The notes: generated from the sequence alone by a model not told the origin. Positions 34,624 to 43,822 are shown, counted from the stretch's first letter. The stretch is DNA of 64,000 bases from Novosphingobium sp. (GCF_039595395.1 NZ_JBCNLP010000001.1:62001-126000), one strand, 5' to 3'. Program-made: numbers and translations.

Positions 34624-37215
34624 ATGCCCCCTGCACTGCCATTTAGAATGCTGATGGCGAAGCATTCCCCTGCTCCCTTTCGCGGCCTCGGCACATCACC
34701 GGCCCGCGACACCGGTCAATCCCGTGTGAAGGCGGTGCTTGGCCCCACCAACACGGGCAAGACTCACCTCGCGATTGAACGGCTTTGCGCTCATTCCTCC
34801 GGCATGATGGGCTTTCCGCTGCGCCTGCTGGCGCGCGAGGTTTATGAGAAGGTCGTGGCGATCAAGGGGCCCGAGCAGGTCGCCCTGATCACCGGCGAGG
34901 AAAGGATCGAGCCGAAGAACGCCCGCTGGTTGCTCTGCACGATGGAGGCGATGCCCGTGGGGCGCGATGTCGCCTTTGTGGGGCTGGACGAGATTCAGCT
35001 CTGCGCCGATCGCGAGCGCGGCCATATCTTCACCGACCGCCTGCTGCATGCGCGCGGGCGTGAGGAGACGATGTTCCTGGGCGCGGCCACGATGGAGCCG
35101 CTGATCAAGGCGCTGGTCCCCGGCGTGGAGATCGTCAGCCGCCCGCGCTTTTCGACGCTGAGCTATGCGGGGGCCAAGAAGCTGTCGCGCATTCCGCCGC
35201 GCAGCGCGATCGTCGCCTTCAGTGCCGAGCAGGTCTATGCCGTGGCCGAAATGCTGCGCCGTTTTCGCGGCGGCGCTGCGGTGGTGATGGGCGCCCTGTC
35301 GCCGGAAACCCGCAACCGGCAGGTGGCGCTCTATCAGGCCGGGGAGGTCGATTATCTGGTGGCCACCGACGCCATCGGCATGGGGCTGAATCTGGACATC
35401 ACCCATGTCGCCTTTGCCGGGCTCTCGAAATTCGACGGGGTGCGGCAGCGGCGGCTGACTCCAGCCGAGATGGCGCAGATCGCCGGGCGCGCGGGGCGAC
35501 ATCAGCGCGACGGCACTTTCGGTACGCTGGCTGGCGGCGCGCATGAGGCCGAATTCGCCGATGAAGAAATCTACGCCATCGAGGAGCATCGCTTCCCGCC
35601 GATCACCCGCCTGTTCTGGCGCGAGGCCGAGCCGCGTTTCGACTCTCTGGCCACGCTGATCGCCGATCTGGAAGCGCCTCCGGAGCGCCAGGAGCTGATG
35701 CCCGCCCCTCAGGCCATCGATCTGGCAGTGTTGAAGCGGCTTTCGGAGGACCCGGCTGTCACCGATACGCTGAAATCCCCCGGCATGCTGCGGCGCTTCT
35801 GGGATGTGTGCCGCCTGCCCGATTTCCGCCAGCAGGGGGCCGAAACCCATGCGCGCTTTGTCGAAAGGCTGTGGCAGGAGTTGGCGCATGGCCCTCTGGC
35901 CAGCGATCACGCGCCGCGCGCCATCGCCCAGCTCGACAACACCAGCGGCGATATCGACACGCTGCAGGGCCGCATCGCCGCGATCCGTAGCTGGTCCTAC
36001 ATCTGCCAGCGCCGCGACTGGGTGCTGGCTCAGGAGGAAATGGCCGAGCGCGCCCGCGCCGTGGAGGCCCGCCTCTCCGACGCGCTGCATGGCCGCCTGA
36101 CCGAGCGTTTCGTCAACCGCCGTACCGCCGTGCTGATGCGTAAACTGGGGCCGGACGCGGGGCTGCTGCCGGTGCGTCTGGACGGCGACACGGTGCTGGT
36201 GGAGGAGGAAGCCATCGGCACGCTGGCCGGTTTCCGTTTCCGGGTGGACCCCACCACACGCCTTGCCGACCGCAAGCTGCTGCTGGCCGCCGCCGAAAAG
36301 CATCTGCCCGCGTTGATCGCCAGTCGAGCCCGCGATCTCACCACCAGACTCACGGAAGGCGAGGACACCGGCCTTGTCCTGGAAAGCGGCGCGATCCTCT
36401 GGCAGGGCGAGGCGCTAGTGAAGCTGTCGGCCACGCGGCGCATTCTGGCCCCGCATCTGGCGCCGACGCCGCTGCTCGATCCCATGCCCTCCGCAGAGCG
36501 CCAAGCGTTGATCGCCGCCGTGCAGGGCTGGCTCGAACGTCGCCTTGCCCCTCTGGCGCCGCTCACCCGGCTGGAGGCGGCCAGCCTTGAAGCCAAGGCC
36601 GGGCCCGAATTGCGCGCGCTGCTGATCCGACTGGTCGAGGCGGGGGGCATGGTAACACGCGCCGCCTCCGGAATCGAAAGGCTCGACAAGGCGCAGCGCG
36701 AAAGGTTGCGGCATCTGGGCGTGAAGGCGGGCGCGCTCGACATCTTCCTGCCCGCCATGCTGAAAGCCAGCGCGCAAAGCGCCTGGGCCGCGCTGCATGG
36801 CCGCCCGCCGGTCGAATCCATGCCCGTGCTGATCCCCGCGCCGCGCAAGGGCGCCCTGCCCTTCTATCGCCTGCTGGGCCCTCAGGCGCTGCGGATCGAC
36901 CGCGCCGAGTCCCTGCTGCGCGAAGCCCATGGCCGCCGTGTCGCCGCGCGCAACCGGCCCTTCATGCTCGATCCCGCGCCCGCCCTGCGCATGGGGCTGA
37001 GCACCAAGGCCTATGCCCATCTGCTGCGCCTTGCCGGATTCCGCGCGATCATGCCCCGCATGCTGGGCGAGGCCGTCGCCGGCCCCCCTGCCCCGGTGGT
37101 CTGGCGCTGGCAGCCGCCGCGCACGGAAACAGCACCAGGCCCGGAACCGGTCCACAGCGGTGGCGCCTTTGCCGCCCTCCACCATCTGATGGCCAAACAA
37201 CTGGTGACCGGATGA
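34624..37215 (+). CDS. Suv3-like DEAD/DEAH-type RNA helicase
   Basis: 863 residues. Motifs: Walker A GPTNTGKTH, motif II VGLDEIQL, GAATM motif III, VATDAIGMGLNLDI and QIAGRAGRHQRDGTFG for motif VI. This order matches the mitochondrial Suv3 helicase, which alphaproteobacteria share. The role is probably RNA turnover, likely with a nuclease partner. The C-terminal 300 residues are basic and alanine-rich. Start choice is open: ATG 34624, 34648 and 34654 are all in frame. The stop overlaps hsp15 (ATGA). Confidence 0.9.
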   Translation: MPPALPFRMLMAKHSPAPFRGLGTSPARDTGQSRVKAVLGPTNTGKTHLAIERLCAHSSGMMGFPLRLLAREVYEKVVAIKGPEQVALITGEERIEPKNARWLLCTMEAMPVGRDVAFVGLDEIQLCADRERGHIFTDRLLHARGREETMFLGAATMEPLIKALVPGVEIVSRPRFSTLSYAGAKKLSRIPPRSAIVAFSAEQVYAVAEMLRRFRGGAAVVMGALSPETRNRQVALYQAGEVDYLVATDAIGMGLNLDITHVAFAGLSKFDGVRQRRLTPAEMAQIAGRAGRHQRDGTFGTLAGGAHEAEFADEEIYAIEEHRFPPITRLFWREAEPRFDSLATLIADLEAPPERQELMPAPQAIDLAVLKRLSEDPAVTDTLKSPGMLRRFWDVCRLPDFRQQGAETHARFVERLWQELAHGPLASDHAPRAIAQLDNTSGDIDTLQGRIAAIRSWSYICQRRDWVLAQEEMAERARAVEARLSDALHGRLTERFVNRRTAVLMRKLGPDAGLLPVRLDGDTVLVEEEAIGTLAGFRFRVDPTTRLADRKLLLAAAEKHLPALIASRARDLTTRLTEGEDTGLVLESGAILWQGEALVKLSATRRILAPHLAPTPLLDPMPSAERQALIAAVQGWLERRLAPLAPLTRLEAASLEAKAGPELRALLIRLVEAGGMVTRAASGIERLDKAQRERLRHLGVKAGALDIFLPAMLKASAQSAWAALHGRPPVESMPVLIPAPRKGALPFYRLLGPQALRIDRAESLLREAHGRRVAARNRPFMLDPAPALRMGLSTKAYAHLLRLAGFRAIMPRMLGEAVAGPPAPVVWRWQPPRTETAPGPEPVHSGGAFAALHHLMAKQLVTG

Positions 37216-37547
37216 GCATGCGCATCGACAAGCTGCTGTGGTTCCTGCGCCTCTCGCCCACGCGGCCCCGCGCGCATGACTGGGTGCTGGAAGGCCATAT
37301 GCGCCTCAACGGACGGCGGGTGGAGCGGCCCGGCACCGCGGTAAAAACCGGCGATATTCTGGTGCTGCCGCTGCCTCACGGGGTGCGCGTGATCGAGATT
37401 CTGGTGTTGCCCGCACGCCGCGGCCCCGCGCCCGAGGCACAAGCCTGTTATCGGGCGCTTGACGAAACGCCTGTTTCGGCCCTAGCAGCGCGCCAAAGCA
37501 TTACTGCTGATTTGGCTTACCATTCGAAAGGGGATTTGCAGCCATGA
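37212..37547 (+). CDS. hslR: S4-domain RNA-binding protein, Hsp15 type
   Basis: 111 residues. The S4 motif is at the start (MRIDKLLWFLRLSPTRPRAHDWVLEGHMRLNGRRVERPGTAVKTGDIL). The basic, shorter tail is typical of Hsp15, which helps recycle 50S subunits with stalled nascent chains. It is overlapped on both sides by its neighbours, so it is translationally coupled to the helicase and fdxA. Confidence 0.88.
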   Translation: MSMRIDKLLWFLRLSPTRPRAHDWVLEGHMRLNGRRVERPGTAVKTGDILVLPLPHGVRVIEILVLPARRGPAPEAQACYRALDETPVSALAARQSITADLAYHSKGDLQP

Positions 37548-37882
37548 CCTATGTCGTCACCGACGCCTGTATCCGCTGCAAATACATGGATTGCGTGGAA
37601 GTGTGTCCCGTGGACTGCTTCTACGAAGGCGAGAACATGCTGGTCATCAACCCCAGCGAGTGCATCGATTGCGGCGTGTGCGAGCCCGAGTGCCCGGCCG
37701 AAGCCATCCTGCCCGACACCGAGAGCGGTCTTGAGCAGTGGATGGAGCTGAACGCCAAGTTCTCGGCCGAATGGCCCAACATCACCGCCAAGAAGGACGT
37801 CCCCGAGGACGCCGACGAGTGGAAGGGCAAGGACGGCAAGTTCGAAACCCAGTTCTCGGAAGCCCCCGGCGAGGGCGACTGA
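37544..37882 (+). CDS. fdxA: FdxA-type seven-iron ferredoxin
   Basis: 112 residues. The N-terminal half holds both cluster motifs: ACIRCKYMDCVEVCPVDCFYEG for the 3Fe-4S site and CIDCGVCEPECPAEA for the 4Fe-4S site. The C-terminal part is acidic. This form is widespread in alphaproteobacteria, with FdxA as an electron donor. Start overlaps the hsp15 stop (ATGA). Confidence 0.95.
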   Translation: MTYVVTDACIRCKYMDCVEVCPVDCFYEGENMLVINPSECIDCGVCEPECPAEAILPDTESGLEQWMELNAKFSAEWPNITAKKDVPEDADEWKGKDGKFETQFSEAPGEGD

Positions 37883-38004
37883 ATCCTTCACGTTCCTCAA
37901 TGAACGTAGAAGATTTTACGCTCTTAAATGAAAATTACGCCGGAAGGCGTTGAGCAATCGACAGAAACGCGATACTCTCACCTCGTTTTACGACGAGTTG
38001 AGAG

Positions 38005-38361
38005 GTGGCTTTCGTGTTTCTGCCGGTTGGTATCATTGCATCCTATGTTGTGACGGCAATGGTGTTCGCCTCGCTTGGCTTTGTGGTGAACGGCGTGCTG
38101 TCGGCCACAAAGGTTTCAAGGCTTTACAACCGTCTCGACCATGTCGAAACGCTCTACCAACGCCAGATGGTGTTGCTGAGCGAAATGGCCACGCTGGTGA
38201 GGCAGATGTCGGGTCAGGTCGCCAGCGGCGCCGCCCAACTGCCGGGCACCGAAGCGCTGGCCCAGCTTGAGCGGCTGATGACGCTTTCCATGGCCCCCGC
38301 CATGCCCGGAGCCGGCATGCCGGAGATGGACAATCTGGCCCCTACTCCGCGTTTTCGCTGA
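38005..38361 (+). CDS. Small membrane-anchored coiled-coil protein
   Basis: 118 residues with a GTG start. The first 30 residues form a membrane segment (LPVGIIASYVVTAMVFASLGFVV). A helical region (SRLYNRLDHVETLYQRQMVLLSEMATLVRQM) follows that could form a coiled coil, and a methionine- and proline-rich tail ends the protein. No family recognised. Located between fdxA and carD, with 122 bp and 242 bp spacers. Confidence 0.65.
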   Translation: MAFVFLPVGIIASYVVTAMVFASLGFVVNGVLSATKVSRLYNRLDHVETLYQRQMVLLSEMATLVRQMSGQVASGAAQLPGTEALAQLERLMTLSMAPAMPGAGMPEMDNLAPTPRFR

Positions 38362-38397
38362 GAGTTGCGTTCTGCCTCTGGCAATTTTGTTGCAGAT

Positions 38398-38414
38398 GGG
38401 TTATATAATAACCC
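38398..38414. promoter_or_regulatory. Palindrome with a perfect -10 box upstream of carD
   Basis: GGGTTATATAATAACCC is a palindrome with 7-bp arms, and it contains TATAAT at 38404-38409. A matching -35 (GCAATT at 38381) is weak. The position, 190 bp before carD, suggests a long leader or an operator-overlapped promoter. Confidence 0.45.
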
Positions 38415-38603
38415 GCGCGACTGGAACCGTCTCCCAAAACCGGTCTACAGCCATCGCATATCCGGGTCGAAACCCAAACACCATGAAAGGCAGATTTGCT
38501 GACCTTTGTTGACGAGGCGCTGTGGGCTCCCATGCCTTTACGGCGCCATTCTCTTGCAGAGTCAACCCCTTGTCTGCATCTCTGCCGCGCGAAAGGACGA
38601 TAG

Positions 38604-39134
38604 ATGACCGCCAGGGCTCACGCCTTCGATGTTGGAGATTACGTCGTTTACCCCAAGCACGGTGTCGGTCGGGTGATCGAACTGCTCGAGCAGGAAATCG
38701 CCGGCATGAAGCTTGAACTTTATGTGCTGCGATTCGAAAAAGAACGCATGACTCTGCGCGTGCCCGTCAACAAGATCGAAGCCATCGGCATGCGCAAATT
38801 GTCCTCGGACAAGACGCTGCGCGAGGCGCTCGATACGCTGAAGGGCAAGCCCAAGGTCAAGCGCACCATGTGGTCGCGCCGCGCCCAGGAATATGAAGCC
38901 AAGATCAACTCGGGCGACCTCGTGTCGATCGCCGAGGTGACCCGCGACCTGTTCCGCGCCGACGATCAGCCCGAGCAGTCCTACTCCGAGCGCCAGATCT
39001 TCGAGGCTGCTTCCAGCCGCCTCGCCCGTGAACTGGCCGCCATGGAAAAGACTGACGAGCCTGCAGCGCTCAAGAAGATCCTCGTGATCCTCAATGAGCA
39101 TGCGCCGAAGTACTACGAAGCCGCCGTGGTCTGA
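38604..39134 (+). CDS. carD: CarD-family RNA polymerase-binding regulator
   Basis: 176 residues. The N-terminal RNA-polymerase interacting domain is clear (FDVGDYVVYPKHGVGRVIELLEQEIAGMKLELYVLRFEKERMTLRVPV). The helical DNA-binding domain (MRKLSSDKTLREALDTLKGKPKVKRTMWSRRAQEYEAKINSGDL) follows. It adjusts open-complex stability, especially at rRNA promoters. A terminator follows the gene. Confidence 0.95.
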   Translation: MTARAHAFDVGDYVVYPKHGVGRVIELLEQEIAGMKLELYVLRFEKERMTLRVPVNKIEAIGMRKLSSDKTLREALDTLKGKPKVKRTMWSRRAQEYEAKINSGDLVSIAEVTRDLFRADDQPEQSYSERQIFEAASSRLARELAAMEKTDEPAALKKILVILNEHAPKYYEAAVV

Positions 39135-39156
39135 TTTTTCGGATCAAGGTGTGAAG

Positions 39157-39188
39157 AAGGGGCTGCCCGCAAGGGTGGCCCTTTTTTC
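39157..39188 (+). terminator. Intrinsic terminator of carD
   Basis: AGGGGCTGCCC-GCAA-GGGTGGCCCTTTTTT forms a stem with one bulge and two wobble pairs, followed by a T-tract, 23 bp after the carD stop. Element copy 7 begins 25 bp downstream. Confidence 0.85.
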
Positions 39189-39213
39189 GTTTCAGGGTTT
39201 GGAAAAAGGGAAG

Positions 39214-39416
39214 ATGCGAGGGGGGAGTCCTTGTTGGTCGCCTTTCTCAAGAGAAAGGCTCCGGGCCCTCGCCCTCCCATAACGTCTCCCGACGACAGGG
39301 CAGTGGCTCACGATTGTCGTGCCCAAACTCCCTGCACCGCCGCAAGCTGAGCGCAACGCCGAACCCTTAACGCAACGCAGACATTAAAGGGAGCGCGAGG
39401 GCGATGGCCCTCGCAT
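39214..39416 (-). repeat. Dispersed nested-palindrome element, copy 7 (reverse, with expanded terminal hairpin)
   Basis: The hairpin near 39216-39275 contains an extra insert with its own inverted repeat (CCTTTCTC/GAGAAAGG). The usual hairpin pair GCGAGG/CCTCGC has been stretched. The opposite end is the standard GCGAGGGC-GATG-GCCCTCGC. Located between carD and the lipoprotein gene. Confidence 0.85.
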
Positions 39417-39490
39417 TCGTCTTTTCCCTCTCTTGCCCTTCCTCCCCATGTGTATTACATTACCAATACACACCACAGGAGAGCCACAAG

Positions 39491-40207
39491 ATGGATATCC
39501 GCAAATTTGGCGCGCTCGTTCCGCTGGGGCTGATGCTGGCGCTTTCAGCCTGCGATTCAGCCGATATTTCGATCAATGGCGAGAAGGGCAAGCCGCTCTC
39601 CGAGCTGGACCTGACTCATGGTGAGGCCAAGGAGCTGGTGCTGCTCGGCCCGGACACGGTGCGCCTGCACAAGGGCGACAGACTGGCGATCCATGTCGAC
39701 AGCGACCCTGACAATGTGCTGCGCTTCACGCTCAAGGATGGCACTTTGGGCATTCTGCGCAAGTCGGGTGTCAGCAACAACGGGCCGATCACTGTGGATG
39801 TGACCATGCCCGCCCCCAATGCGCTGACGATGGCCGGCTCGGGCCAGATCAACGCTGAAGAGCTGGCTCAGGATGCCAAGATCTCGGTCGCAGGCTCGGG
39901 CAACATCGAGACGCCGCATATCGCCATTGCCAAGCTGGAGGTGAACATCGCCGGCACCGGCAATTACAAGGCGGGCGGCACGGCGAGCGGGCTTGAACTG
40001 AACATCGCGGGCACCGGCAACGCGCATATGGCCGATCTGAAGGTCGACAAGGCGGAGATCAACATCGCCGGCACGGGCGATGCCGAGTTCGCCTCGGACG
40101 GCGACATCAAGGCCAGCATTCTGGGAACAGGCTCGGTGCATGTGAAGGGCCGCGCCAAGTGCGAGGTCCATGCCATGGGCACCGGCAAGGTGGTGTGCGT
40201 GCCCTAA
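39491..40207 (+). CDS. GIN-domain lipoprotein (DUF2807)
   Basis: 238 residues, secreted as a lipoprotein: the lipobox LMLALSAC is followed by DSADISING. The rest is a DUF2807 head-GIN beta-helix, with the repeated motifs GSGQI, GSGNI, GTGNYK, GTGNAH, GTGDAE, GTGSVH and GTGKVV at regular spacing. Each is a turn of the helix. Function unknown, surface or periplasmic. The start at 39491 is chosen; an in-frame start at 39404 lies inside the repeat element. Confidence 0.85.
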   Translation: MDIRKFGALVPLGLMLALSACDSADISINGEKGKPLSELDLTHGEAKELVLLGPDTVRLHKGDRLAIHVDSDPDNVLRFTLKDGTLGILRKSGVSNNGPITVDVTMPAPNALTMAGSGQINAEELAQDAKISVAGSGNIETPHIAIAKLEVNIAGTGNYKAGGTASGLELNIAGTGNAHMADLKVDKAEINIAGTGDAEFASDGDIKASILGTGSVHVKGRAKCEVHAMGTGKVVCVP

Positions 40208-40220
40208 AAACGCTTACACG

Positions 40221-41162
40221 TCAGGCGGCAGCGCGGCGCAGGCGATCGTTGATCGCCTCGCCGATGTCGCTGTTCGGCACGGGCGCCACAGCCACGCGCG
40301 GCTGATCGGCCTGTGCCGAGGCATGCAGCGCCGTGTAAAGATTCGCCGCCGCCTCGGCCAGATCGCCGGAGGGCGACAGATTCATCGCCCCGGCAATCGC
40401 ACCAAAGCCGATGTGGAATTCATCAGCCTCGGCGTCCCGCGCATTCAGGCGCACAGGCTTGCCGGGGGCGTAGTGGCTGGTCATCTGGCCGGGCGCTTCG
40501 ATGCCTGCATCCCCCGACGGCGCCAGTTCGTCCTCCCCGAGCGCCTCACAGATCGCCTGAGCGGTGATCGGGCCGGGACGCAGCACCTGCCACCCCCCGC
40601 CCTCTCGCAGCGCTACAATGGTCGATTCCAGCCCCTGGGCACAGGCTCCACCATCCAGCACCAGCCCGATACGGCCAGCCAGCGATTCAGCCACATGCCC
40701 GGCCCGCGTCGGGCTGACGCCACCGCTGCGATTGGCCGAGGGCGCCGCCAGCGCCAGCCCCGATTGCGCCAGCACCTGCCGCATCACCGGATGCGCCGGG
40801 CAACGCAGCGCCACAGTGGGCAAACCCGCCGTCACCGCCTCGGCCAGCGGAGCCCCGTCCCGGCGCGGCAGCACCATCGTCAAAGCGCCCGGCCAGAAAG
40901 CCTGCGCCAAAGCCCGCGCCCGCACATCCACCACGGCCAGCTTTTCGGCCGCTGCCACATCGCTGACATGCACGATCAACGGGTTGAAATCGGGCCGCCC
41001 CTTGGCACGATAGATCGCCGCCACCGCCTCGGCGCGATCCGCGCGCGCGGCCAGACCATAAACCGTCTCGGTGGGCACGGCGACGGGCTCACCCGCAGTC
41101 AGACGCGCGACGGCCTGCGCCAGCCCGGCCTCATCGGCGGGCAGAAGGATAGGGATGCTCAT
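40221..41162 (-). CDS. tsaC: Threonylcarbamoyl-AMP synthase (TsaC/Sua5)
   Basis: 313 residues: the YrdC domain (VAVPTETVYGLAARADRAEAVAAIYRAKGRPDFNPLIVHV, then PGALTMVLPRR and LALAAPSANRSGGVSPTRAGHV) plus a C-terminal Sua5 domain starting near SHYAPGKPVRL. It makes the threonylcarbamoyl-AMP used for the universal t6A tRNA modification. The start at 41162 is chosen; the longer open frame continues into the ATPase gene on the other strand. It converges with the lipoprotein gene, 13 bp apart. Confidence 0.93.
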   Translation of the reverse strand: MSIPILLPADEAGLAQAVARLTAGEPVAVPTETVYGLAARADRAEAVAAIYRAKGRPDFNPLIVHVSDVAAAEKLAVVDVRARALAQAFWPGALTMVLPRRDGAPLAEAVTAGLPTVALRCPAHPVMRQVLAQSGLALAAPSANRSGGVSPTRAGHVAESLAGRIGLVLDGGACAQGLESTIVALREGGGWQVLRPGPITAQAICEALGEDELAPSGDAGIEAPGQMTSHYAPGKPVRLNARDAEADEFHIGFGAIAGAMNLSPSGDLAEAAANLYTALHASAQADQPRVAVAPVPNSDIGEAINDRLRRAAA

Positions 41163-41261
41163 CGCATCGCTATAGGCACAGGCATCGCAAGCTCCAAGAG
41201 AGAGGCTTCCCCTACGCTCACGAATTTGCAAGGTGAACGCCCCCGCTGCGAAGAGAGAACC

Positions 41262-42092
41262 ATGAGCGATCAACTCACTGCCCAGATCGAGCGCGTCATT
41301 GCCGCGCTGGAGCGCATCGCCGCCCCCGCCGCCACCCCCATCGACTGGTCCGCCGCCCCCGCCTATGTGTGGAACGGCATCCAGCCGCGCGCCGTGCCCG
41401 CCATCGAAGCGCCCTCGCTCGACCTGATCTATGGCGTGAACGAGCAGAAGGCCAAGGTGGTCGACAACGTCCTGCGCCACGCCCATGGCCACGCCGCGCA
41501 TGACATGCTGCTGTGGGGATCGCGCGGCATGGGCAAATCCGCCCTGCTGCGCGCCAGCCTGCGGCATGCCCGCGAGGACCAGGGCACCGACCTCGCGCTG
41601 GTGCAGGTCGCGCCCGACGCCCTTTCCTCGCTCACCACGCTGTTCACCGTGCTGCGCGATGTGGACCGCCCCTTCCTTGTCTTCATCGACGACCTCGGCT
41701 TTGAGGAAGGCGATTCAGCAGGCCCCCGCGCTTTGCGAAGCTGGCTGGAAGGCGGCGTGGAAGCCCGCCCGCGCAATGTGCGCCTGGCGGTCACCGCCAA
41801 CCGCCGTGCTATCGTCTCGCGCCATATGTCCGAGCAGGACGACCCGATCAATCCGCGTGACGCCGTGGATGACCAACTGGCGCTGGCCGACCGCTTCGGC
41901 CTGTCGATCGGCTTCCACAATTGCAGCCAGGATGATTACCTCGGGATCATCCGAGGCTATGCGGCGGCCTATGGGCTGGAATGGGAAGTGTCCGACGCGC
42001 TGGAATGGTCGAAGCGGCGCGGTGGGCGGTCGGGGCGTATCGCTTCGCACTATATCACGGAGCTGGCAGGACGGGTGGGGAAGCAGATTTAA
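41262..42092 (+). CDS. DUF815-type AAA ATPase
   Basis: 276 residues. A coiled N-terminus is followed by an AAA ATPase: Walker A GSRGMGKSALLRA, Walker B FLVFIDDLGFEEGD, sensor 1 RLAVTANRRAI. A lid region is visible near the end (GRSGRIASHYITELAGR). The family is found in many proteobacteria without a defined role. Its start is 99 bp upstream-divergent from tsaC. Confidence 0.85.
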   Translation: MSDQLTAQIERVIAALERIAAPAATPIDWSAAPAYVWNGIQPRAVPAIEAPSLDLIYGVNEQKAKVVDNVLRHAHGHAAHDMLLWGSRGMGKSALLRASLRHAREDQGTDLALVQVAPDALSSLTTLFTVLRDVDRPFLVFIDDLGFEEGDSAGPRALRSWLEGGVEARPRNVRLAVTANRRAIVSRHMSEQDDPINPRDAVDDQLALADRFGLSIGFHNCSQDDYLGIIRGYAAAYGLEWEVSDALEWSKRRGGRSGRIASHYITELAGRVGKQI

Positions 42093-42109
42093 GGTTTGGA
42101 AGGAAGAAG

Positions 42110-42338
42110 ATGCGAGGGGGTTACCCCCTCGCGCTCCCGGAACGTCTTCCGACGCATGGGCAGGGGCGCCCGATCGTGGTGCCTGAACTCTCCACCAGAG
42201 CAATGAAAAGGCGCCGCAGGCAGTAAGCCCCGGCGCCTTTCATCCTTCATGCCTGCGGCGCAGCGACCTTAGCCCCATGGCCGAACCCGATGCGCAACGT
42301 AGACATTAATGGGAGCGCGAGGGTGTAACACCCTCGCA
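42110..42338 (-). repeat. Dispersed nested-palindrome element, copy 8 (reverse)
   Basis: Lies between convergent genes, 17 bp and 8 bp from the stops. Its left-type end (AGACATTAATGGGAGC) carries the hairpin GCGAGGGTGT-A-ACACCCTCGC, which is the type usually seen at right ends. This shows exchange between the two ends. Confidence 0.9.
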
Positions 42339-42346
42339 CTTATTCC

Positions 42347-43822
42347 TTACTGCTTAACCTTCGAATCAGCCTGAAAATCAGCACTATACTGCCGGTTCGG
42401 GTCTTTCAGATCCTTGGGCGCAGGCAGATGCTCGGTCGGCAAAGGCTTGGGCGCCACCGCAGGCTTGGCCCCCGGAGCGAACACGCGCCAGATAATCCCC
42501 GCCGTATCATCGCTGACCAACAGGGCGCCATCCTTGGCCCACTGCAGCCAGACGGGGCGGCCGTGCGCGCCCTTGGCATCGCGGAAGCCCGTCAGAATCG
42601 GCTTGGGCAGGCCCTGAGGATTCCCGTGATCGTCGAACTGCACATAGACCACATCGTAACCCACCGCCGGGCGGCGATTCCACGAACCGTGGCGGGCGAT
42701 AAAGGCACCACCGGCATATTGCTCGCCCAGATGCGCGCCATCCTGCCCGAACACCAGCCCCAGAGCCGCCACATGGGGCCCAAGCGCATATTCCGGCTTG
42801 CGAACGTAATCAGTCAGATATTCCGGAATTGGCGCATCGACGCGGTCGTCCTGCTTGTCCTTCCAATAGTACCAGGGCCAACCGTAATGCGCGCCCGCAG
42901 GAACGTTGGTCAGATAATCCGGCACCAGATTCGGGCCGAGCTGATCACGCTCGTTCACCACGGTCCACATCTCGCCGGTGGCGGGATTCCAGGCCATGCC
43001 GTTGGGGTTGCGCAGACCCGCCGCATAGCGACGCGCGGGCCACTTGCCGGTGGGGATCTTCTCGATGTCGATCTGCTCGATCATGGCGCGGCCTTCCTCG
43101 GCCTGCATGCCACGCTCGCCGATGTTCGAGGCCGAGCCGATGGCGACGAACATCGTCTTGCCATCCGGCGCCATCAGCAGATTGCGCATCCAGTGATTGC
43201 CGCCACCCGGCAGGTCCATGACCTTGTGCGGCTTGCCGGTCAGCGTGGTGTCGCCGATCTTGTAGTCAAAGGCCAGGACGGCATTGTCATTGGCGATGTA
43301 GAGCTTGCCATCGGCATAGGCCATGCCGCTGGGGCTGTGCAGATCGTCATGGCGCAGCACGAAGCGCTGGTCCGCCTTGCCGGTGCCCTTGCTGTCACGC
43401 AGCAGCACGATCTCATCCGCCGAGGTGTCGCCGCCGCCCACGAAACCGACCAGCGTGCGCTGGAAGAAACCGATAATGCCCCCCGCATCATTGCCCTTGG
43501 GCGGGCCGGTCAGCGCGGCCAGCACATCGCCATTGGGCAGCGTGTAGAGGGTACGCGGATGCGCCAGCCCCTCGGCAAAGCGAGTCACCTGCATGCCCGG
43601 CGCGGCCTGAGGCGCAGCGCCCGCATCCCAGCCAATCGGCTTGAAGACCGCGATGCTGGGGATCTTTTCGGGCTGCGGATCGACAATGCGGGGCTTGGTG
43701 CCCTCGAACTGCTCGATGGGCTCCGAAGTCGGATTCCCATACCACACCCAGCCAGTGAAGGCGCCGAGACCGACCACGGCAATGCCCGTGCCGATCAGCA
43801 ATTTGCGAAGAAAAGGGCTCAT
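42347..43822 (-). CDS. Membrane-anchored PQQ-type sugar dehydrogenase-like protein
   Basis: 491 residues. An N-terminal anchor (LIGTGIAVVGLGAFTGWVWYG) precedes a six-bladed beta-propeller of the sorbosone/glucose dehydrogenase type (GLAHPRTLYTLPNGDVLAAL, MRNLLMAPDGKTMFVAIGSASNIGE, GLRNPNGMAWNPATGEMWTVVNERD, HYGWPWYYWKD). Whether PQQ is bound is not shown. ATG 43822 is chosen over the one seven codons upstream. Confidence 0.85.
   Translation of the reverse strand: MSPFLRKLLIGTGIAVVGLGAFTGWVWYGNPTSEPIEQFEGTKPRIVDPQPEKIPSIAVFKPIGWDAGAAPQAAPGMQVTRFAEGLAHPRTLYTLPNGDVLAALTGPPKGNDAGGIIGFFQRTLVGFVGGGDTSADEIVLLRDSKGTGKADQRFVLRHDDLHSPSGMAYADGKLYIANDNAVLAFDYKIGDTTLTGKPHKVMDLPGGGNHWMRNLLMAPDGKTMFVAIGSASNIGERGMQAEEGRAMIEQIDIEKIPTGKWPARRYAAGLRNPNGMAWNPATGEMWTVVNERDQLGPNLVPDYLTNVPAGAHYGWPWYYWKDKQDDRVDAPIPEYLTDYVRKPEYALGPHVAALGLVFGQDGAHLGEQYAGGAFIARHGSWNRRPAVGYDVVYVQFDDHGNPQGLPKPILTGFRDAKGAHGRPVWLQWAKDGALLVSDDTAGIIWRVFAPGAKPAVAPKPLPTEHLPAPKDLKDPNRQYSADFQADSKVKQ

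Noticed and set aside
39404..39490. Longer start of the GIN-domain lipoprotein (MALAF...)
   Set aside because: The element's reverse left end contains ATGGCCCTCGCAT, giving a spurious MALAF start in several places (also 21223 and 34557). The lipobox requires the start at 39491.
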